From an uncultured Erythrobacter sp. (GTDB taxonomy: Bacteria > Pseudomonadota > Alphaproteobacteria > Sphingomonadales > Sphingomonadaceae), in the NCBI RefSeq assembly GCF_947492365.1, contig NZ_CANLMB010000001.1:2222874-2286873 (forward strand): a stretch of DNA of 64,000 nucleotides. Reading direction: 5' to 3'. The stretch's first letter is position 1. Each line of letters begins with the position of its first letter. The notes under the pieces are model-generated. The model saw only the letters and a list, made by a program, of their open reading frames with translations, did not search any database and was not told where the DNA came from. Below are positions 58,188 to 64,000 of the stretch, piece after piece. The position numbers and the translations under genes were made by a program.

Positions 58188-58814
58188 TTACGCTTTTCCT
58201 TCCAATTGTTGCATCAGCCACGGTAGCGCCTCAGACCACTGATCGATCCGCGCATCGGCATTGCCCTCTTTGTGGGCGCAGTTGATATCGTCTGCAATCA
58301 GAGGTTCGCCGCAAAGATGGAGGCGGGTGACATGGGGCACCACTTCTTTAACCGAGGCGTGGTGCTGCGCGAGATCGTCGATAAAAATCGCATTGGCCGG
58401 CGCGAATTCTTCGACAATCTTGGCCAAAGCAGGTCCTTTCGGCCCCTGATTGGTGTAAACCTTGGCGTTGAGCCCGTGTGCCGCGAGCTGCTCCGTGCGG
58501 TGGTCGCGGCGGAAATCGACGAGGTTAGTCAAGACCACCACATCGGCATGTTCGCTTAGCGAGTTGAGCGCATCGACAGCCCCGGTTATCGGCAATTGGC
58601 GATCCATCTCAGTGTCAAAAAAGCCGCCAAGCAAGCGCCACACATCCGCCGCTTCCAGAAACTTGCCGCTGTCTTGCCAGCTCAAGGCCTCGCCGAAATT
58701 GCCGCCTTTCATCTCGAAATTGACGCCTTGCGATTCTTCGAGCCACTCCTTGAAGTGGACAACCATGTGCAGGATCACTTCGTCGCAATCGCTGATAATC
58801 AGGGGACGGGTCAT
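58188..58814 (-). CDS. HAD family hydrolase
   Basis: The 208-residue protein has motif I SDCDEVIL (catalytic Asp near residues 8-10), motif II VVVLTNL and a late acidic motif AIFIDDLAQHH. The insertion between the motifs is moderate in size. The substrate is unknown. It directly abuts RidA (no gap) and overlaps the upstream DUF3572 gene by four bases. Confidence 0.87.
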   Translation of the reverse strand: MTRPLIISDCDEVILHMVVHFKEWLEESQGVNFEMKGGNFGEALSWQDSGKFLEAADVWRLLGGFFDTEMDRQLPITGAVDALNSLSEHADVVVLTNLVDFRRDHRTEQLAAHGLNAKVYTNQGPKGPALAKIVEEFAPANAIFIDDLAQHHASVKEVVPHVTRLHLCGEPLIADDINCAHKEGNADARIDQWSEALPWLMQQLEGKA

Positions 58815-59092
58815 TGGGATAGTTCCTCGCCAGCAGCGATTAGCTCTTCAGGAGTGACCGCCAGCGCTTCGGCCGCGCGGATCAGGTCGGGTTCGTAATT
58901 GGCCAGAAAGTCGAGCACCGATCCCAGCACTCTGCGATCATCCAGACCAGCACGCAGAGAATCGGGATCGAGGCCCGTCAATTCAAGGTAGCGCGCCGCC
59001 CTATCCTCATCCTGCAAGACCCATCCAATGGCGGCGAGCGCGAGCGTCGCCGCGCGTGGGCCATATTCGGGCGTCATCTTGTCGCGGGGCAT
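58811..59092 (-). CDS. DUF3572 family protein
   Basis: The 93-residue protein is all helical: ATLALAAIGWVLQDEDRAARYLELTGLDPDSLRAGLDDRRVLGSVLDFLANYEPDLIRAAEAL. It is a typical DUF3572 member, often found upstream of divK in alphaproteobacteria, here in divergent orientation. The function is unknown. An in-frame ATG at 59077 is also possible. Confidence 0.87.
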   Translation of the reverse strand: MPRDKMTPEYGPRAATLALAAIGWVLQDEDRAARYLELTGLDPDSLRAGLDDRRVLGSVLDFLANYEPDLIRAAEALAVTPEELIAAGEELSQ

Positions 59093-59171
59093 GTCTTGGT
59101 GATCCGGGATTGTGAAAGCCTCTATGTGCAGTTAGTCGGGTAAAGAATGATCGGAAAGGTCGGGGCGTCCA

Positions 59172-59546
59172 GTGGCAAAGCGAATAATGGTTGTCGAGGA
59201 CAATGACCTCAACCGCAAACTCTTCTGCGACGTTTTGAAAGCCAATGGCTTTGATGTCGATCCGATAGCGGACGGGGAGAAGGTGCTAGATGCGGCGCGC
59301 GATGTCACGCCTGACCTTATCATCATGGATATACAGCTTCCCGGAATGTCCGGCGTCGACCTGATCTCGGCGGCAAAGCGCGACCGGGCTTTGAGCGCAA
59401 TTCCCGTGCTAGCCGTCACTGCTTTTGCGGCCAAGGGTGACGAGGAACGGATCCGGTCAGCGGGAGCGGCAGGCTATCTGTCAAAACCGGTATCAATCAT
59501 GCCGTTCATGAATGCGGTGAGGGCGCTGCTTCCAGCCGAAGGTTAG
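59172..59546 (+). CDS. divK: Single-domain response regulator DivK
   Basis: The 124-residue receiver has no output domain. It starts with GTG and reads IMVVEDNDLNRKLFCDVLKANGF. The phosphoacceptor is D53 in LIIMDIQLPGMSGVDL and K is in YLSKPVSIMPF. In Caulobacter, DivK links the PleC/DivJ kinases to CckA and so to CtrA, whose gene is 24 kb away in this window. Its stop overlaps the convergent PycTM-like gene by four bases. Confidence 0.93.
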   Translation: MAKRIMVVEDNDLNRKLFCDVLKANGFDVDPIADGEKVLDAARDVTPDLIIMDIQLPGMSGVDLISAAKRDRALSAIPVLAVTAFAAKGDEERIRSAGAAGYLSKPVSIMPFMNAVRALLPAEG

Positions 59547-60109
59547 AGCCAGAAATACTCGCCGGCATAGACAAGCCAGGTGAACAAAAGCCCGCCAAGA
59601 AATATGCGATAAGCATATGATAGATAGCGGTATTTGCGCTTGTAGAGAACTTGCCCGTTCTGGTGAATGTCCTTCAAGATAGTGCGGAATAGGGTCTCGT
59701 CAGTGGCAAACTGGTCGAGCAATTCGTCTGACCATTCTTCTTCCGAGATCGCCGCGAAATGGCCGAAGAACAGCAGGTTAAAGGCTTTGGGATCCGTTGG
59801 CGGCTTACCCAGCGATGGCAAGACCGCAAGAACCGCACACAACGATGAAAGGAATGCGGTTGCCGCAAGCGACAGGGTCGACCAGCTGACCTCGCTTCCT
59901 AGCAGCCGCGTGACCGCCAGAGAAAAGACTACAAAAGTTGCGCCGATCAGAATCGAAGCCTTTTGATCTGCCATTTGCGAAAGCGTCAGAGTGTTCATCT
60001 GAGCTGTGCGCAGCAAATGGATCGTCTGCTGCGAGAACGCACGCTTTGGCGGCGCTTGTGTATCGCTTGGGACACTTTCTGTCCCGGAATCCGGCTTTGC
60101 ATGTTCCAC
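59543..60109 (-). CDS. Pycsar-effector-like (DUF5706/PycTM-type) membrane protein
   Basis: The 188-residue protein starts at GTG and has a polar N-terminus of about 35 residues. It continues with LLRTAQMNTLTLSQMADQKASILIGATFVVFSLAV (first helix), a second helix near 75-98, and a C-terminal helix near 170-187. The ADQKASIL segment before the first helix is the mark of the DUF5706 family, which includes PycTM effectors thought to damage the membrane on cyclic-pyrimidine signals. No uridylate or cytidylate cyclase gene is nearby. Its true role here is uncertain. Confidence 0.62.
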   Translation of the reverse strand: MEHAKPDSGTESVPSDTQAPPKRAFSQQTIHLLRTAQMNTLTLSQMADQKASILIGATFVVFSLAVTRLLGSEVSWSTLSLAATAFLSSLCAVLAVLPSLGKPPTDPKAFNLLFFGHFAAISEEEWSDELLDQFATDETLFRTILKDIHQNGQVLYKRKYRYLSYAYRIFLGGLLFTWLVYAGEYFWL

Positions 60110-60251
60110 GCTTCACCATCCCCCATATCGAAGCACCAATCTTGTGCCAGCGGCAGGAGAACTTGACAAGCGCGGCGCCCGGTGCGCTTTGCATAGAGCA
60201 ATTGCCGGCTCGCGCCGGAGTTTTGATAAACAGACAAGAGCACCGCATCAC

Positions 60252-60494
60252 ATGACCGAAGCAGAAGTCGACGAAAGCATCCGCGGCCTGATCGAGCCCT
60301 TTAACAAGAAGGGCGTCGAGATTGGCCCTGCGACCACCTTTGCCAACGATCTGGAATTTGACAGCCTGACGGTCATGGATTTCGTGGCTGAGATTGAGGA
60401 TGAGTTTGACATCATCATCAGCATGAACCAGCAGGCCGAGATTGAGAATTACGGCCAGCTTGTTGCTGCGGTCCACAAATTGCAGGATAGTTGA
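60252..60494 (+). CDS. Acyl carrier protein for sphingolipid synthesis
   Basis: The ATG at 60252 gives an 80-residue acidic protein of normal length; a longer frame runs upstream with no support. The phosphopantetheine attachment Ser is S38 in LEFDSLTVMDFVAEIEDEFDI. Its stop overlaps or adjoins the start region of the serine palmitoyltransferase gene (ATG 15 bases later), and bacterial SPT operons use such dedicated carriers to supply the acyl chain. Confidence 0.93.
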   Translation: MTEAEVDESIRGLIEPFNKKGVEIGPATTFANDLEFDSLTVMDFVAEIEDEFDIIISMNQQAEIENYGQLVAAVHKLQDS

Positions 60495-60508
60495 TAGAGG
60501 GGCTGCCC

Positions 60509-61717
60509 ATGACTGACAGCGACCTGTTTTCCAAATTCGATCCCATCATCCAGACACGCGAGACTCTGCTAGCGAGCGGCGTTGAAGACCCGTTCAATCT
60601 GGTGATGGAAAAGGTGCTCTCGCCCACGCGTGCAATCTGCAATGGGCGCGATACGATCCTGCTTGGCACGTATAATTATATGGGCATGACCTTCGATCCC
60701 GATGTGATCGAAGCTGGCAAGCAAGCCCTGAATGAATTCGGGTCCGGAACCACTGGCAGCCGCGTTCTCAACGGCACCTATCAGGGTCACAAGGAGTGCG
60801 AAGACGCGCTCAAGGAATTTTACGGGATGGACCACGCGATGGTCTTTTCCACCGGCTATCAGGCCAATCTGGGGATCATCTCGACCATCGCTGGTAAGGG
60901 CGATTATGTCGTGCTCGACATCGACAGCCATGCCTCGATCTATGATGGCTGCGCGATGGGCAACGCCGAGATCGTGCCCTTCCGCCACAACGATATCGAA
61001 GCGATGGAAAAGCGCCTGCGCCGCATTCCTGAAGGCGCTGGCAAGCTGGTCGTACTCGAAGGCGTCTATTCGATGCTCGGCGATGTTGCACCGCTCAAAG
61101 AGATGGTCGCCATCGCCAAGAAATATGGCGCGATGGTGCTGGTCGACGAAGCGCATTCGATGGGCTTTATCGGAGAGAATGGCCGCGGTGTGTGCGAGGA
61201 GCAGGGCGTCATCGACGAATGCGACTTCATCATCGGCACGTTCTCGAAAAGCGTCGGCACGGTCGGCGGCTTCTGCGTTTCCAACCACCCTAAATTCGAC
61301 ATCATGCGGCTGGTCTGCCGCCCCTATGTCTTCACTGCCAGCCTGCCGCCAAGTGTGGTTGCAACCGCGGCAACTTCGATCCGAAAGCTGATGCACGGTT
61401 CGAACAAGCGCGCGCATCTTTGGGAGAATTCCAAGAATCTCCACAAGGGATTGCGCGATCTTGGCTTCGAACTAGGCACAGATGAACCACAAAGCGCGAT
61501 TATCGCGGTAATCATGCCTGATTTGGAACGTGGTGCGGCGATGTGGGAGGCGCTGCTCAAAGAAGGCCTCTACGTGAACCTCGCGCGCCCTCCGGCAACG
61601 CCGGCCAATATGACGCTGCTGCGCTGCTCGCTTTGTGCCGAACATTCTGCCGAAGAGGTCCAGGCGATCCTTGCAATGTTCGAACGCGCGGGCAAAGCGG
61701 TCGGGATCATCTCCTAA
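60509..61717 (+). CDS. spt: Serine palmitoyltransferase
   Basis: The protein is 402 residues from the ATG at 60509, with GAGGGG seven bases upstream. This PLP-dependent alpha-oxoamine synthase has FGSGTTGSRVLNGTYQGHKECEDALKEFYG, VDEAHSMGFIGENGRGVCEE, and the PLP lysine K247 in GTFSKSVGTVGGF. It condenses serine with a long acyl thioester to 3-ketosphinganine, the first step to the glycosphingolipids that replace LPS in many sphingomonads. Coupled to the ACP gene. Confidence 0.95.
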   Translation: MTDSDLFSKFDPIIQTRETLLASGVEDPFNLVMEKVLSPTRAICNGRDTILLGTYNYMGMTFDPDVIEAGKQALNEFGSGTTGSRVLNGTYQGHKECEDALKEFYGMDHAMVFSTGYQANLGIISTIAGKGDYVVLDIDSHASIYDGCAMGNAEIVPFRHNDIEAMEKRLRRIPEGAGKLVVLEGVYSMLGDVAPLKEMVAIAKKYGAMVLVDEAHSMGFIGENGRGVCEEQGVIDECDFIIGTFSKSVGTVGGFCVSNHPKFDIMRLVCRPYVFTASLPPSVVATAATSIRKLMHGSNKRAHLWENSKNLHKGLRDLGFELGTDEPQSAIIAVIMPDLERGAAMWEALLKEGLYVNLARPPATPANMTLLRCSLCAEHSAEEVQAILAMFERAGKAVGIIS

Positions 61718-61738
61718 CCGGCCAACTGGCCACCTGCT

Positions 61739-62395
61739 TTAGAGCGCATCCCCCTGAACTTCGGTAGCGGCGTCGCAGATATGCGCTTCGCCGGCCTCTT
61801 CGTCGCCGCCTGCAAGCTGCGTGAAAGCGATAAAGCCGCCAATCACCAGTACTACGAATAGCGTCGTGAGCAGGCCTAAATATTTGTCGATCATCGCCTT
61901 GATCGGTGCGCCGAATACCTGGAACAGAATACCCACGACCATGAAAATGAGCGCGCGGCCAGCGATTGCGGCGAGCGTGAAGGTGAGCAGGTTCATTCCG
62001 ATTGCACCTGCAGTAATCGTCATCAGTTTGAACGGAACGGGTGTCCCCGCCGCGAAGAACACCGCCAATGCGCCCTGCTCACGCAAGTAGCAGGCGGCCA
62101 CTGGCGCAGTTTCTGTCAGCCCCAGCATTCCGACAATCGAGGCGCCGACAGCTTCGTAGAGAAAGAACCCGATCGCATATCCGAACAATCCGCCGAGCAC
62201 CGATGCAATCGTCGCGACGAGCGCAAAGCGGATCGCCTTTTTTGGTTCAGCCAGACACATCAGGCCCAGCAAAGGATGCGGCGGGATCGGGAAGAAGCTC
62301 GATTCGATGAAGCAGAAGAATGCGAGCCACCACACCGCCTTGGGGTGCGCCGCCTTTTCCATCGTCCAATTGTACAAAGCGCGTAGCCAGGCCAC
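61739..62395 (-). CDS. DedA/YqaA family membrane protein
   Basis: The 218-residue protein has four to five helices, with FIESSFFPIPPHPLLGLMCL and GALAVFFAAGTPVPFKLMTITAGAIGMNLLTFTLAAIAGRALIF typical of the YqaA/DedA (VTT) group. These proteins move lipids such as undecaprenyl phosphate. The start is GTG and no strong ribosome-binding site is visible; starting at the internal ATG (MEKAAHPKAVWW) is possible. It converges with SPT. Confidence 0.85.
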   Translation of the reverse strand: MAWLRALYNWTMEKAAHPKAVWWLAFFCFIESSFFPIPPHPLLGLMCLAEPKKAIRFALVATIASVLGGLFGYAIGFFLYEAVGASIVGMLGLTETAPVAACYLREQGALAVFFAAGTPVPFKLMTITAGAIGMNLLTFTLAAIAGRALIFMVVGILFQVFGAPIKAMIDKYLGLLTTLFVVLVIGGFIAFTQLAGGDEEAGEAHICDAATEVQGDAL

Positions 62396-62506
62396 CCGAG
62401 ACGCCTTTCATTTGCGATTGGGCCAGCGGCCCATGAGGGTGCGGGGGTTAAGCCAGCCACCGGCGCCTTGCAACCGAAATCAATTTCACCTATTTGGTTA
62501 TTTTAC

Positions 62507-62535
62507 TTGACATTGTGACGCTCTTTGGTTAGACA
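62507..62535 (+). promoter_or_regulatory. Sigma-70-type promoter upstream of the terminase module
   Basis: TTGACA at 62507-62512 and TAGACA at 62530-62535 are separated by exactly 17 bases. Transcription would start near 62542 and run into the terminator at 62596-62634. Confidence 0.6.
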
Positions 62536-62540
62536 AGAGC

Positions 62541-62634
62541 AGCATAGAGAAATAGCGATTCGCCCCGTTCGGCGATCTTAAGCTCAACCCGCAATGGGCG
62601 GCCTTCCACCATCGGAAGTGCCGCCTTTTTCTTT
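62541..62634 (+). ncRNA. Candidate short RNA or attenuator leader before terS
   Basis: The segment from the predicted start to the terminator is about 90 bases. It holds one hairpin (GATTCGCC/GGCGATC, 62557-62577) and the terminator hairpin, and no open frame of note. Either it is a small stand-alone RNA or a leader in which termination controls the terminase genes. Inferred from sequence only. Confidence 0.4.
62596..62634 (+). terminator. Strong intrinsic terminator just before terS
   Basis: GGCGGC and GCCGCC plus an inner TTCC/GGAA pair form the stem, followed by TTTTTCTTT. It lies only ten bases before the terS ribosome-binding site. The gene upstream runs the other way, so it cannot be that gene's terminator. 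Confidence 0.82.
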
Positions 62635-62656
62635 GCGCCCTGCAAGGAGACTGCCA

Positions 62657-63142
62657 ATGGCAAAACAATCGAAGCGCTATAAAATACCTGAGGAATATAA
62701 GGAGGGCGAGGATGCCGGGTTAAACCGGCACTGGCGAGAGCGCTTCCTCGATTACCTTGCCGAAAGCTCCAATGTCACAAAGTCCGCCGAGCGAGCTCGG
62801 ATCAATCCGAGCCGCGCCTATAAATTGCGCCGCGACGATCCGGAATTCGCCCGCGCATGGCTGGCCGCGCTTTATGAGGGCTATTTGCACCTGGAACTGG
62901 AAGTCTTGCGGCGCCTGCGCGACGGAGATCAGCAGACCAGCGGCAAGGACAAGTACGATTTCGCCAATGCCATCCGCCTGCTTGCCGCTCACCGTGACAA
63001 TGCTGCGAGGGCTCAGGCTGAACAACGCAATGTAAGCGCTGCCGATGTGCGCGCATCCATCGACCGCAAGGTTGAAGCGATCCGTCAGCAAGTGCGCGAA
63101 GAGAAAGCACGGGCGGTGGCTTCGGGACAGTTGGCCAGGTGA
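62657..63142 (+). CDS. Phage/GTA-type terminase small subunit-like protein
   Basis: The protein is 161 residues from the ATG at 62657, with AAGGAGA six bases upstream. An N-terminal helix-turn-helix-like region (NVTKSAERARINPSRAYKLRRDDPEFARAWLAAL) would bind packaging-start DNA, and a charged coiled C-terminus follows. The identification rests mainly on the four-base GTGA overlap with the large terminase gene. I infer a DNA-packaging role. Confidence 0.78.
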   Translation: MAKQSKRYKIPEEYKEGEDAGLNRHWRERFLDYLAESSNVTKSAERARINPSRAYKLRRDDPEFARAWLAALYEGYLHLELEVLRRLRDGDQQTSGKDKYDFANAIRLLAAHRDNAARAQAEQRNVSAADVRASIDRKVEAIRQQVREEKARAVASGQLAR

Positions 63143-64000
63143 AAACCGGCATCGATTGGCTCGCCGACGTAGATGAAAGCGTCAGGCAAAGCGTAGCCGA
63201 TTCGCTTGATCCGGCTGAACGCAAAGAATTTGACTTTCACTGGGGCATGATCGCCCGCAAAACCCAATTGCCGCCACCCGGCGATTGGCGCGTCTGGATG
63301 ATCATGGCCGGACGCGGCTTTGGCAAAACGCGCGCCGGCGCAGAGTGGGTGCGCAGCGTCGCAGAAAGTCATCCTGGCGCGCGCATCGCTCTGGTGTCGT
63401 CATCGCTTGCTGAGGCGCGCGCAGTGATGGTCGAAGGAGAAAGCGGACTGCTCGCATGTTCGCCGCCGGATCGCCGCCCGACCTTCGCATCGTCGCTGCG
63501 GATTGTTCAGTTCCCCAACGGGGCACAGGCGCAGCTGTTCTCGGCCGCAGAGCCGGAAACTCTGCGCGGGCCGCAGCACAGTCATGCCTGGTGCGACGAG
63601 ATCGGCAAATGGCCGCTTTCTCACAACCGAGCCACGCGGACATGGGACAATTTATTGATGGGCCTAAGGGTGGGAAAAGACCCCCGCATCACAGCGACAA
63701 CAACGCCGCGCGCGGTGCCGCTGGTTCAACGATTGCTGGCTCAAGAACCCGACAGTTCAACCGTGGTGACGCGCGGCTCGACCTACGACAATGCGTCCAA
63801 CCTGCCCAAGCGCTTCCTCGAAGCGATAGACAGCGAATTCGCAGGCAGCCAGCTTGCAAGGCAAGAGATTGGCGGCGAATTCTTGCGCGATATCGAGGGC
63901 GCGCTGTGGACACGTTCGATGCTGGAGCAGGTGCAGGAAGAGGCACGCTCGACCGAATATCGGCGCATTGTCGTCGCGGTCGATCCGCCCGCTTCGGCAG
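63139..64000 (+). CDS. Terminase large subunit (gene-transfer-agent/prophage type), 5' part
   Basis: GTG at 63139 opens a frame that runs off the right edge after 287 residues. The N-terminal ATPase shows Walker A GRGFGKTRAGAEW (G58-T64 for the loop) and Walker B WCDEIGKW with D153-E154. RGSTYDNASNLPKRFLEAI and EGALWTRSMLEQV lead to VDPP, the beginning of the nuclease domain. These features fit alphaproteobacterial GTA g2/large terminase proteins. Only the following genes would show whether the cluster is a gene transfer agent or a prophage. Confidence 0.9.
   Translation, partial: MKTGIDWLADVDESVRQSVADSLDPAERKEFDFHWGMIARKTQLPPPGDWRVWMIMAGRGFGKTRAGAEWVRSVAESHPGARIALVSSSLAEARAVMVEGESGLLACSPPDRRPTFASSLRIVQFPNGAQAQLFSAAEPETLRGPQHSHAWCDEIGKWPLSHNRATRTWDNLLMGLRVGKDPRITATTTPRAVPLVQRLLAQEPDSSTVVTRGSTYDNASNLPKRFLEAIDSEFAGSQLARQEIGGEFLRDIEGALWTRSMLEQVQEEARSTEYRRIVVAVDPPASA

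Noticed and set aside
60006..60251. Upstream extension of the acyl carrier protein frame
   Set aside because: The 80-residue form matches the family length; the extension runs into the promoter region shared with the divergent gene.

Overview
The window reads as a stretch of chromosome from an alphaproteobacterium of the order Sphingomonadales, most likely an Erythrobacteraceae-type marine bacterium (Erythrobacter or Altererythrobacter-like). The evidence is high GC with GC-rich third codon positions, a CtrA and DivK cell-cycle pair, an acyl-carrier-protein plus serine palmitoyltransferase pair for sphingolipids, the one-cysteine form of DksA, a DUF3572-divK neighbourhood, and what looks like the start of a gene-transfer-agent or prophage packaging cluster at the right edge. 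The taxonomic call is inference from gene content. I found no rRNA, tRNA, CRISPR array, insertion sequence or replication origin.

Layout, left part (1-18 kb). The end of a MATE efflux pump converges on an MscS channel. The groES-groEL operon follows, with a heat-shock sigma-type promoter and a CIRCE operator. Next come a Tat-exported vanadium-haloperoxidase/PAP2-like lipoprotein paired with an outer-membrane barrel protein, a DUF885 metallopeptidase-like lipoprotein, a tandem DUF305 plus beta-propeller exported protein, a class-A-beta-lactamase-like serine hydrolase, an Ala/Glu-repeat lipoprotein, polA and a CDC48/VCP-like double AAA ATPase.

Middle part (18-48 kb). A 550-base gene-free stretch carries an orphan minus-strand terminator. 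It is followed by a ketoacid CoA-transferase operon whose A and B subunit genes are split by an unusual lipoprotein gene, then by a CaiB-type CoA transferase. A long minus-strand run holds hisS, prfA, prmC, a DUF4167 gene, lnt, metK and a DUF418 membrane protein. Then come ppa, lptB, rpoN, ctrA, a second MscS channel, trmB, an exported DUF917 protein, an M50 membrane protease, maeB, mutS, 3-hydroxybutyryl-CoA dehydrogenase, the PduO-type cobalamin adenosyltransferase with its small twin-helix membrane partner, and gluQ.

Right part (48-64 kb). An HNH endonuclease gene lies beside a noticeably AT-rich lipoprotein gene. A kynurenine operon (kynA-kynB-kynU) degrades tryptophan. There is an orphan peptide-binding lipoprotein, a PilZ protein, dksA and a Sel1-like protein, then a tightly overlapping minus-strand operon (HAD hydrolase, RidA, glycerophosphodiesterase, GNAT-type protein). 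divK is next, then a Pycsar-effector-like (PycTM-like) membrane protein without any visible cyclase, divergent from the ACP-SPT sphingolipid pair. A DedA/YqaA membrane protein follows. The window ends inside a phage-type terminase module (terS, terL) preceded by a promoter, a small structured RNA region and a strong intrinsic terminator.

No single locus is a proven new system. The best leads are the two promoter- or leader-like units that end in terminators before any gene (about 18.15-18.36 kb minus strand, and 62.5-62.64 kb plus strand), the orphan PycTM-like protein, and the lipoprotein embedded between scoA and scoB.
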